Source: Ciona intestinalis
Lineage: Eukaryota > Chordata > Ascidiacea > Phlebobranchia > Cionidae
Reading direction: 5' to 3'
NCBI RefSeq assembly: GCF_000224145.3
Contig: NC_020174.2
Coordinates: forward strand, 5,935,106 to 5,999,105
DNA length: 64,000 nt
The notes under the pieces are model-generated. The model saw only the letters and a program-made list of their open reading frames with translations, was not told the DNA's origin and ran no database searches. Each line of letters starts with the position of its first letter. The first letter of the stretch is position 1. This document shows, piece by piece, positions 1 through 9,128 of the stretch. Both the position numbers and the translations under genes were made by a program.

Positions 1-102
1 TCGGATATAAACGAGAGAACGACCAGCGACCGAGGTGTGAAAACAGCGACAGTACCAACCAGCAATACAGCCTGAAGACATGCATGATGGTTTATGATAT
101 AA

Positions 103-293
103 GAGTGTGGGAGGGAGATAGGACACTTTTTTATTCTGTTTTCTCGTCCTATTTGGTAGTAAACAAAGAACAATCAAAGAATTATAAAACCGCATCCTAA
201 CGACAGCCGCAGACCGTTAATTGTTTGAAAAAAGATCAGGATATTTAAATATTATGTGATAAAGGGGTCCCGTCTTCCCCCAGCCTACTATAT
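103..293 (+). mobile_element. MITE family 1
   Basis: Non-autonomous element with inverted ends GGTGGGGGAAGATGGGACAC-like and its complement, internal TTGGTAGTAAACAAAGAAC. In the intron after exon 2 of SLC51A copy B. Confidence 0.85.
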
Positions 294-328
294 ATAGTGT
301 CTATTGGTTTGGTATGAAGCGAACTTAC

Positions 329-708
329 TGGGTAGCTGCCAAGAATCCAAAGAAGAGAATTTCTAAGATCCTTTGAATTTGACTTTAGAAGTATGTAATG
401 TATTTCCTCGAAGTAAATAGCAAGCATTATTACTAGAAGAATCGGCGGTATAGCAAGGAAAACAACACCCCCAGCACCCCAGCTTTCGAATACAACTGTC
501 ATACAGTAGATTAGAGAACAGTATTGTAATCAGTTTGTGACAAAATACATATTAATCAATTTCGTAATCGTGTTTTAAGAGATAAATAAAATTAATGTTA
601 AAACTTCTACTTACTTTCAGAAAACTTGTCAGAGGTCGGGGCCAACAAGTTACAGACTGACTTGTTCCAAATCTCTTTCTGTAACCTTAGGCCTGCCAAG
701 CCTTCCAT
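329..708 (-). CDS. slc51a: SLC51A-like organic solute transporter alpha, copy B (5' part only)
   Basis: Partial gene leaving the window on the left. Exon 1 is 708..615 and exon 2 is 495..329. The ATG at 708-706 opens a frame that runs through a GTAAGT donor (phase 1) into exon 2 and ends at CCA|GTAAGT in phase 0, 87 codons in all. Exon 2 encodes the first membrane segment (GGVVFLAIPPILLVIML) followed by the family-typical FEE-(5)-LLKSNSK-(4)-SLLW stretch, which lines up with human OST-alpha around its first two helices. OST-alpha pairs with OST-beta in the plasma membrane to move bile acids and steroid conjugates; that is family knowledge, and no beta subunit is visible here. A TATA-like TTTATATAA lies just upstream of the ATG. 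Exon 2 is very similar to that of copy A, so the pair is a tandem duplication. Confidence 0.85.
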
Positions 709-1267
709 TATATAAAAGCATGTGTAACTACAGTGAACCAGTAACACCTGCTTAAGCTAACTTAACTTTAGCTTTTGACAAACTATACCTGCACAACTGT
801 ACTTAGGTAATAGTTTTCAATAACGTTACTGTGTTCAGAAGTAACTATTTCAACTATCTTGAGCATCCAGTTATACGAGCGGCACATGTGCTAAACAGGT
901 TTCCTATAATGTTCCCATATATTCAGTGTATAAGCTTCGGTTCGTTGAGCAAATAAACCTCGTCACGGGTTACACAAAGCACCAAGCTATATCGCGTTAC
1001 ACAAACATCACGACGAGAACCAGCGATATAGCGAAAGTACATAACATGTTTAATAAAAGTGAGTATTGAATCTTTATTCAATTATATAGTAGGTTGGGGT
1101 AAAATGGGACAGGTTTTAATTTTACTGTATGATCTTATATAACCGTAGCGCGCGACATTAAAGGGCGTATTAATTGTTTATTACATGATAGAAAAACATG
1201 GAATATTATGTATTAGAGGTATCCCGCCTTACCCCACAGTAATATATCGATTTAGGTATTGTATATT
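709..1267. other. Intergenic spacer between the two SLC51A copies
   Basis: Contains the putative promoter of copy B and one variant MITE (1084-1247). I see no other gene. Confidence 0.6.
1084..1247 (+). mobile_element. MITE family 1, short variant
   Basis: Ends TATAGTAGGTTGGGGTAAAA and TACCCCACAGTAATATA; interior diverged from the common form. Between the two SLC51A genes. Confidence 0.7.
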
Positions 1268-3659
1268 TTAACAGTCTTCCTCTAACACCAGATTGCTATT
1301 AGACGCACTGTCGGGGGTTTGTACATCATTTGAATTTGAAACTCCGGTTCCGTTATAAGATGGAACATTATCGCCAAGCACTTTTGTCACGGAAGATGCA
1401 ACTGCTCCATGGGCACGACTGTATGTTATAGTAGTTTCATCGTCAGTTAAGACTGCCTGTCTTTGAATATCAGCTTTTCGCCTGAAAATGCAGTGTTGTA
1501 AATGGTGTGGTAAGATTGTCACCGAGTTACCTGTAGAAATGTCGAGCCAGCACACCAAGAAGAAATATCTGGATTACTACGGCATAGTTGTTGTAGGCTG
1601 AAAAGTACAAGCATGAAGATTGGCATACAAAGGGTTAAGTTATATAGTACATTAGCACATAATATCCAAATATCCTGATCCTGTTTTAAACAATTAACAA
1701 CGGTCTATGGGGGCCGTGAGGATACGGTTTTATGATTCTGGATTGTTGTTTGTTTACTACCAAATGGGACGTGAAAATAGAGTGTAAAAGTGTACCATCT
1801 TCCCCAAACCCTTTATATCTTAGCATTTTGTAAGCGCCTACCTTTACGGTTACTGTAAAAGTCGAACGGTGGGTCGCAAGGGAACAAGTCAAATTGAGCT
1901 AATACGTTGAAAATTAAACTCTCAAAACCAGTTACGAACATAGTGAGTTGCATGCATATTGTCTTCCCCTTGATTGCATGCATCTCCTCCATACCTGTAG
2001 TACAAACATTAATTTCGCTGAAACCAGTCTGTTCAACTGACCATTATACATTAAATATAACAGGAAATAATTTAGGTGGATGTAAGGGAAAAAATGCATT
2101 TTATTATATTTGTAAACCAATACATCAAGAATAGTGATTGGGATTAGAGAAAAAACACAACTGATCAAGCGGTCGGGTAAAATTAAGAATATAATTCAAC
2201 AACTTTGTAGCTATACTACACCACATATAATGATACAAACCATTGGCTGCTATACCTTCAATAGAATTGGCGATAATTGCGATCGTTTTGAAGCCATACA
2301 TACATACCACCGTGGATAGACTGTTAAATATGGAAAGGTAAACAGCAGCAGGAACCTCCTGCGTATCAAGCATGAGATTTTTAACACTTTACTATTTAGA
2401 ATTTCAGCACCTAAAACTTTAAAACTTATACTTTTAGCAATTTCAAAAGAAAACGTTATGTACCGACCGTGGTACTGTAAAGCTTGAAGTCAGATTTAAG
2501 AATCATTCCAAGAGCTCCATAGAAAGGCGTGAATATAACGTTTTGGAAGATCAACCATTTAGTTGTTGTTGTTACCCGCCTGTTTATTGGTGCTTGTTAA
2601 TTCGGAATAAAGACGAATGGATTTATTTTTGGAAGTTTTGGGATACAACTTATTAATTGTTAATATCCCGTGATGTTGGAGACATTTCTTCTTTCTTTAT
2701 TTCCAATATATCTAACATAGAATTAATATGACGAGATATTATCCATACTTCGTCCTTGTTGACACACAAACTGCCCATTTTATGGAACAAGAAATGTCTT
2801 CAGTCTAAATCATCAAATAGAACTGCATCGTGTTTATAGGATGAATACTGCCATGGGTTATGTACTTACATTGAGTTGTTTATGGTTGGAATGCAGACCA
2901 AACAACAGCACGGGACATTGTTTAGACGGATGTCATTAGATTCTGTTTTATCCACGAAAGGTTTGGTGCCGCCAGCAAACACGATGATGAGGTAGTAGTA
3001 TTTGTACACGGCAAACGCGACGTATATTGTGTACATGAACGTCATGTACACCAATGCGCGAGGAATAAACACAGCTATTGTAGAAATCAAGATTACAGCC
3101 TGGAAAAGGCAAGGGTGTCAGATCAGTCCAAATAAATAGTAGAGGGGAAGAAAGGGAGCTTTTATCTCATATTCTCTATTTAAGAACGGTCAATGGGAGT
3201 CTTGAGGATACGATCTTATAATTCTTGAAATGTTTTTTTTGGTTTACTACTATATGAAACGAGAAAATAGAGTAAAACTCCGTCCCATCTTCCCCACCCT
3301 ACAATATACGACGTTAAAGTTAATTTCATCACTCACTGGGTATGTGCCAAGTATCCATAGAAGGGAAGTTCTCAATTCCTTTGAATTCGACTTTAGGAAA
3401 ACATAATAAACTTCCTCGCAGTAAAGAAGGGTCATAAGTAGACTAAGCACAGGCGGTATAGTGAGAAATACAACACCACCTGCACCCCATTCTGTGTTGA
3501 CGTCTATAAAAAGGAAATAAGTTTTGAATACGAACAAGTAGAAATTATGTGTTAAATACCTTTTGAAAAATCTTCTGATAACGGTGCAAGCAAACGACAA
3601 AATGAACTGTTGTTCGGGGCAACAAATAACGCGGGGTCTATGTTATTTAAAACCGACAT
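1268..3659 (-). CDS. slc51a: SLC51A-like organic solute transporter alpha, copy A (complete)
   Basis: Eight exons on the minus strand: 3659..3560, 3491..3337, 3099..2870, 2579..about 2468, about 2358..2157, 1898..1842, 1597..1531, 1481..1268. Together they give one open frame of 378 residues; human OST-alpha has 340. Recognisable blocks in order are LLAPLSEDFSK near the N-terminus, the EE-(5)-FLKSNSKELRTSLLW block, the IPRALVYMTFMY helix, a CCC cluster (VPCCCLVCIP), FQNVIFTPFYG, the CDPP extracellular block, and YRRKADIQRQ after the last helix. The order and spacing match SLC51A. The tail after YRR is longer than in human and has no visible domain. A TATA-like element lies about 60 bp upstream of the ATG. 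The donor of exon 4 and the donor of exon 5 are weak, so those two borders are approximate; all others have good GT/AG sites. MITE copies sit in introns 2 and 6. Confidence 0.88.
1645..1822 (-). mobile_element. MITE family 1
   Basis: Reverse copy; left end eroded. In intron 6 of SLC51A copy A. Confidence 0.8.
3136..3305 (-). mobile_element. MITE family 1
   Basis: Reverse copy with an internal deletion next to the left end. In intron 2 of SLC51A copy A. Confidence 0.8.
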
Positions 3660-4367
3660 ACTTTAACGCTTGTAATGCCTAACCTTTAATTTGTCATCAT
3701 TTTACCATAGCCTCTCTGTTATAAAGATGAATACCAAGCGCAATTATACAACAGCAAACATATTACAAATCTAAAGCATGCAGACGACTAAGTTATAACC
3801 TATAACTTCATAGCAATACGTTGATAATTTTGAGTATGAAATGAAAGTGTAATATTACCGCACGTGATTGGCTTGAAAAGTTAAACATTAACGACTGTTT
3901 TCGAGTCATACCGTTCGGTAAACACATAACGACATAACTATATCAGGATATCAGAATAGTTGTTTACCCCTCACTTATGCACTGCACATGGCGTATACTG
4001 ACACAGGAATATACCAGCACACAATAATCAAGCATGACAATACATCAGCATGCCTGAGCACGTGGAACTTAAAATATAAAGCACATGGCTATATATAGCA
4101 TGGTGGGGTAAGATGGGTTTTCATACTCGCTTGGCCCATTTAGTATATAATGAACAAAGAATCTTTACAGAGTTTTATAATCGTGGCTTCGCGATTTAAA
4201 AAAAGCGTTGTTGATTGATAAGAACATCAGGAAATTGGGATAAGGTTGCAAGTAGTGTCCCACTTTACCCCATAGTAGAGTAAACTGCACATACACTGGA
4301 TCACTTAATACTGATTGTTATTATTTTACATGCGTTCAGATGTGTATACACCTGGCATATGTGTTTA
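3660..4367. other. Intergenic spacer upstream of SLC51A copy A
   Basis: AT-rich, with a TATA-like CTTTATAAC on the minus strand near 3720 and a MITE at 4091-4277. No coding sequence recognised. Confidence 0.5.
4091..4277 (+). mobile_element. MITE family 1, diverged
   Basis: Both TIRs recognisable (GTGGGGTAAGATGGG and CCCACTTTACCCCATA). Upstream of the aminotransferase pseudogene. Confidence 0.7.
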
Positions 4368-4903
4368 GCAAGTGGATTTATAGGTTGCTCTTGCATGTCG
4401 CTATCTTGTTTTACTGAGGTAATTTATAACTATCAGCAGGATTGCTCAGATTTACATTGTGAGAATTAACTTTAGATTGCGACGCTCAAGTATTTCGATA
4501 GCTTGGGTTAAGAAGGCTTTCGTAACCGAGCGAAATATCTGAGTGATTTCTACAAAGAACGAAGAGATATGGTCGAGGGTTTGGTTAGGACTCACTTAAC
4601 GGGTAATTTTCATTATCATTACTCAGCAAATACAACATAATCAACAAAACAATATTTATTTGACGTTATTTACGCAGGTTTAGTAAACTGGCCGGCTCCA
4701 ACTACAAGAATGTACTTGTGGCTTAGTATTTCAAATACAGACGACAGCATGTTTTTGGCGGATGAGGCGTTATGCAGGAAATGAGGCGTTATTATGCTCG
4801 TCGTACCCGTTGTCGATTACGCTTGTGGTGTAGTGACAAAGCCGTGCAATAAAGGTCGCCGCTTTGCTTTGCTCGGGCAACTCAAGACGACTTTGAAAAA
4901 GTA
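4368..4903 (+). pseudogene. AADAT/KAT II-like aminotransferase pseudogene (3' exons only)
   Basis: Carries relics of exons 8, 9 and 10 of the aminotransferases downstream. The exon 8 piece starts at about 4368 (GCAAGTGGATTTATAG). Exon 9 starts near 4475, where TTA has become TAA (4509-4511), a nonsense change in the otherwise conserved FDSLGLEGF stretch. Exon 10 begins near 4678, keeps TDDSMFLADE, but then has a local duplication of ATGAGGCGTTAT (about 4764-4790) that introduces another stop, and further breaks before DFEKV. The upstream exons 1-7 are absent. It is the oldest visible unit of the tandem array and cannot make the enzyme. Confidence 0.9.
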
Positions 4904-4918
4904 AATATAGATTAATCT

Positions 4919-5078
4919 ATATATAGTAGGGTGGGGAAGATGAGACACAATTTCATTTTATTTTCCCGACCCATTTGGTAGTAAACAAAAAATATTTATA
5001 CGATCATACCGCATCCTTACGACTTTCACATACTTTTGTTAAATGTTTAAACACAATCAGAATATTTGGATATTATGA
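4919..5078 (+). mobile_element. MITE family 1, right end missing
   Basis: Good left end and interior up to GGATATTATG, then unrelated sequence. The hypothetical ORF at 5075 begins in its last bases. Confidence 0.8.
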
Positions 5079-5488
5079 GCAACCGCATATACTTTTTTGC
5101 GGGTAGTGGTTTTTTATTGTCATGTGTTGGTACATTAATGCTTGAGACTTATAGGGGATACCAATGCTGGCACAAATTATTGGTGAGAACCGGAACAGAA
5201 ACGTTTGACACGCAAGGCTCTTTTCCATTGAAATCCGTTATAATTCATCGTTTAAGTTTTGTAGAATGTAGAAGCTACAAAGAACAACAGAAAGATCGCA
5301 GAAGAAAATGTCATGCAGACGCGCAATGCGTCAAAACTTGGCTTACTTACACATGCATTGATTTTATGTGCGCATGCATTCATACCTTCTACATACTTTG
5401 GCAAATAAACCAAAATAATACTCTGGCACTTGACTACTTAATGGTGGAGATAATAAAACGTCAACATTTTAGTTGGTTGAATCAGTAG
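5075..5488 (+). CDS. Hypothetical 137-residue ORF, unrecognised
   Basis: An open frame whose ATG lies in the last bases of a right-truncated MITE. It has a hydrophobic stretch near the N-terminus (about residues 5-22) and several Cys/His residues. Residues around YQCWHKLLVRT match, in the same frame, sequences downstream of both other aminotransferase copies (YHCWQDLLLKT at about 7922 and 11973). That suggests a small exon that was duplicated along with the array. There is no recognised family and no obvious promoter. It may be a relic. Confidence 0.25.
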   Translation: MSNRIYFFAGSGFLLSCVGTLMLETYRGYQCWHKLLVRTGTETFDTQGSFPLKSVIIHRLSFVECRSYKEQQKDRRRKCHADAQCVKTWLTYTCIDFMCACIHTFYILWQINQNNTLALDYLMVEIIKRQHFSWLNQ

Positions 5489-5937
5489 CTGTGTATGAAC
5501 ATGCTAAATTTATACACAATGTATAGAGTAGATCACGATTAAGCGGGTTTTGTGGTTACATCTTGTCTACTGTAATAAATGCCATTTATAAAACATTATG
5601 CCAGTAACAACGGCCATGAGAATTGTCATGACTCGGCAATATGACGTAGAAACGAGAGAAAAGAGAAAGACGGAGAAGTTTGCTTAAGTTTACAGCGGTG
5701 CAAGTTTCGCATGACAGCGTTCGTTAAAATTCAGTTGCAGCTATAGCGTACAAACCATGGCGGGTGCAAAGAGCAGAAATTAACAAATATTCCGACAGTT
5801 TTTCAGATATTGCAACGGAGTTACAATCAACGCGTTATTGTGACCGCCTTGATAGTAAAGTTTACGTTAATGTTAAAGCTGATTCTCTTTGAGTGTTTAT
5901 CAAAAGTTGAACAAAGCACAAAGTTCGGTCACTTATA

Positions 5938-7899
5938 ATGGATTACAAAAAGTAAGCTTTCAAAACTGATTTTGATAAAACATAGGTGTACACTGTGTTT
6001 GTAGTATTTATTGTTTAAATGTTTATTTTATTTCAGGTTTCTGTCAGAGGAGATGGACTCAAGTGTGTTTTACTTGACCAGGTGTGTTTGTTTGTTTTAT
6101 GACGATTTTTCGTTGGTGTGTTGGTGTGTGTTGTTACGTAGTTGATAACGCAAAACGGTCGGTAAAATTTACATTGTTTTTAAAGGAAAATGGTTTATTT
6201 ATCATGGTCTGTACCTGGGTCAGTGGAAATTGCTTCTGGCATGCCCAACCCGGAAACTGTTCCGTTTTCGAGCGCAACCTTTAAGTGCAAAGATGGGACA
6301 GAACTTCATGTGGACGAAGACACGATGAGAAAAATTACTCCTTACCAGAGAACGCGAGGGTAAGATTTTTCAATTTGGACAAAATTTTAACTAAAATTCT
6401 TGTAATTCCACAGCATGGACGACCTCTTAAAATGGATTTCTGTAATCCACAAAGAATTCCACAACCCACCAAAGATGGGTGCAGCTAAAGATGGGAGCCA
6501 GTGGGGAGCTTCGGTTTGTCCTGGATCGTTAGGTGGAATGGACTTCCTTTTTCAAGCCATTATGGAAGAGAATGATGTTGTGTTATTGGACGAGTTCGCG
6601 TTCGGAGGAACAAAGAAATTGGTTGGTAATTTACTTTACATTGGAAGTGCAAACAATAAAGACCTCTTTAATGTTTGTGTTGCAGGTTCATAAAATGAAC
6701 TCGATTTATCTCGGTGTTCCAATGGACGGAGAGGGATTAGTGCCGGAGAAACTCAGAGATATTCTTAATCGATGGGAAGAACTATCGGCACCGATTGCTA
6801 ATGGACGAAAGATGAACAAACCAAAGGTACTGGTCACCACGCCAGTGGGACAGAACCCGACTGGGGTTAACACGACGCGTGAAAGGAAACAAGAAATATA
6901 CAAAGTGAGTTGATTGATTTTACTTGATCAATGTCTTCGTCGTAACCTAAATTATCTTTTCTGTTCCAGATAGCTCAAGAATACGATTTGTTAATAGTGG
7001 AGGACGATCCTTACTATTATCTGCAGTATGGAAAGGTGAGAATGGGGATTGGAAAATAAACTCACACGGGCATTTTGTTTCGAAAATTATATCTTTGATA
7101 GTATATTAACCAAATTTTTCAGACTTACATGCCAAGCTATCAAGCACTAGACGTGGACGGAAGAATAATTCGATTGGATTCAATGTCAAAGGTGAAACGA
7201 AATTTCAATGTATATATGCAACAACCTCGTGCTGGATTAGCAATCGCATAATAGTTAAACAATGTAACTTCATGTCGCTCAATGTAGAAAGTTAAATTGC
7301 AGTTTATTACTCCTTCAATGAGAATCGGGTGGATGACTGGACCCGAAGCGATCATAGAACGCGCAAGTGGATTTATGGGTTGCTCTTGCATGTCGCTTTC
7401 TTGTTTTAGTGAGGTATAGGTTAAAAGTGTTCACTGACATGTACGTGTAAAATAATTTCTCTTTTAAACTTCAGATTGCTACCATCAAATATTTCGATAG
7501 CTTGGGTTTAGAAGGCTTTCGTAACCGAGTGAAATATCTGAGTGATTTCTACAAAGAACGAAGAGATATGGTCGAGGGTTTGGTAAAGACTCACTTAACG
7601 GGTATTATTTTTTATCTTCCTGTAAGTACATATGGTTGTGGGATCGAGGCGCTGCCAACATTGCCTGCGAGTCTTTGGATACGACACAGCAAACTCTGAT
7701 AATGATGTCTCGACGTATGTCTGATGAAAACGTTGGTTTTTTTAGTTTGGAACACAAATATTTTTAGAAGTTCTCTTTCACATTCAATATGATATATCNN
7801 NNNNNNNNNNNNNNNNNNNNNNNNNNNNNNNNNNNNNNNNNNNNNNNNGCGGATTTTGAAAAGGTGAAAGGTGCTATACGCCTTTTAAGAGTTTGCTAA
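5938..7899 (+). CDS. aadat: AADAT/KAT II-like PLP aminotransferase, copy 2 (interrupted by assembly gap)
   Basis: Exons: 5938..5951, 6037..6081, 6186..6359, 6414..6621, 6686..6904, 6970..7035, 7123..7191, 7303..7413, 7475..7601; the last exon resumes at 7849 after 50 N and ends at TAA 7897-7899. Phases agree at every junction. The 5' part of exon 10 (about 185 bp, judged from copy 3) is missing, so the gap must hide real sequence. The family transaminates kynurenine and 2-aminoadipate with 2-oxoglutarate. Visible active-site features are NPTG (phosphate/carboxylate loop), EDDPYYY with the Asp that binds the PLP pyridine nitrogen, and SMSK with the Schiff-base lysine ending exon 7. The tyrosine that stacks on PLP in human KAT II is replaced by Phe in LLDEFAFGGT. 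Exon 5, intron 5 and exon 6 are almost identical to copy 3. Confidence 0.9.
7799..7848. other. Assembly gap (50 N)
   Basis: Fifty N. Most of exon 10 of aminotransferase copy 2 is absent and no intron-to-exon border is seen on the left. The 50 N are therefore probably a placeholder for at least about 200 bp. Confidence 0.97.
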
Positions 7900-8030
7900 A
7901 TAACTGTTTTTTTATATCAGGGTATACCACTGCTGGCAAGATTTATTACTGAAAACATCGGTAAAAAAGTTTAAAGAGAACCGTCGCTTTATTACAGCTT
8001 TAACTTAATTTTCTAATTCATTAATTTTAA
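7900..8030 (+). other. Exon-like segment shared by the aminotransferase repeats (YxCWxxLL motif)
   Basis: At about 7915-7960 the sequence after TATCAG reads VYHCWQDLLLKTS in one frame. It is nearly identical at 11965-12010 and diverged at 5145-5190. This looks like a small coding exon or its relic, preceded by a plausible acceptor, that belongs to the repeated unit. Function unknown. Confidence 0.35.
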
Positions 8031-8115
8031 AGGCGATTCAGACATTATTTTGTGCATGAAGGATAAAACCCTTTGTAGGAAATACAAAAAGTTCGTCGTC
8101 CTATCAGGGAACGCT
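8031..8115 (+). pseudogene. Isolated relic of aminotransferase exon 10
   Basis: Reads DSDIILCMKDKTLCRKYKKF then VVLSG in one frame. This aligns with DDSMFLADEELCRKYKVF then VVPG of copy 3. The remaining parts of the exon, including its 5' end and the DFEKV end, are not recognisable. It indicates a fourth, mostly erased repeat unit. Confidence 0.6.
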
Positions 8116-9128
8116 AACAAAAATGTTTAACATACAGAGATTCTATTTCATTCAATCAGCTTTTACATTATCGTATACTAAAAGTCTTGTTTGTAGGCAA
8201 TTAAAAGACCTGACGTATTGTAGTAGAAAAATTACGTCATGATAACGCGCCTTTTTCGTTAAAATTTATCTCACATTTCGTTACTATTCATGCAGTTGTT
8301 TCATGAGCGCATGCATTTCTTCCATAGCTCTGTCGCAAGCATTTCAAAGTTGAAATAAATAATTGTTCACTGTCGCTGGTACAATATTGGTAAAAGTGAC
8401 AATCAATAAAGTTGATTCCCACGATTATATCGTGGGGGTGGGGAAGATGGGACACCTTTTTATTATATTTTCTAGTCCCATTTGGTAGTAAAAAATGATC
8501 ATTCAAACAATTATCAAACCGTATCCTAACGACTTTCATAGACAGTTGTTCATTGTTTAAAACACGATCCGGACATTTGGATATCATGTGCTAAAGATGT
8601 CCCATCTTCCCCCACCCTACTATACGACAAGGGAATAGGACTATAGGTTATGGTTATATATGTAAGCGTATGTTTCGTGGGTCTAATCTCTCTACAGTAG
8701 TTTGGGATGTCATTTCTGTAGCCGACAATTCTGTAGACGAGCCGTGATTTAAATGTGATTGTTGTGACTGCGGTGTATTCGACACGGTATACGAGAGAAA
8801 AGAGAAAGATCAGTTTGTTTAAGCTTGAAGAGGTTTATAATAAGTATCACATGATAACTGTCGGTGAGTTGAGTTGCAGAACACGTGGAAATAGTCGGGT
8901 ATTAATTTTGACAAAACCAAAGATTCGGGCAGTGTTCCAGGCCTTAGCCCGAAAAACGTTGTCAGTAAAGAATATTTCCTAGCGTATTGCCTAATCTGAA
9001 TTTCTGTGCTAGTACCCCAGAAAACCACTGACCAGAACTAAATAACTATTACGTAAAGTTAAAAAGGTAAACAAGCTTCGGTTACAACTTATTTCAATAA
9101 AACACACCAACAAGTTTGGTCAAGCAAA
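8116..9128. other. Spacer between aminotransferase copies 2 and 3
   Basis: Holds one near-complete MITE (8429-8625) and otherwise AT-rich unique sequence. No gene recognised. Confidence 0.5.
8429..8625 (+). mobile_element. MITE family 1
   Basis: Near-complete copy ending CCCACCCTACTATA, between aminotransferase copies 2 and 3. Confidence 0.9.
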
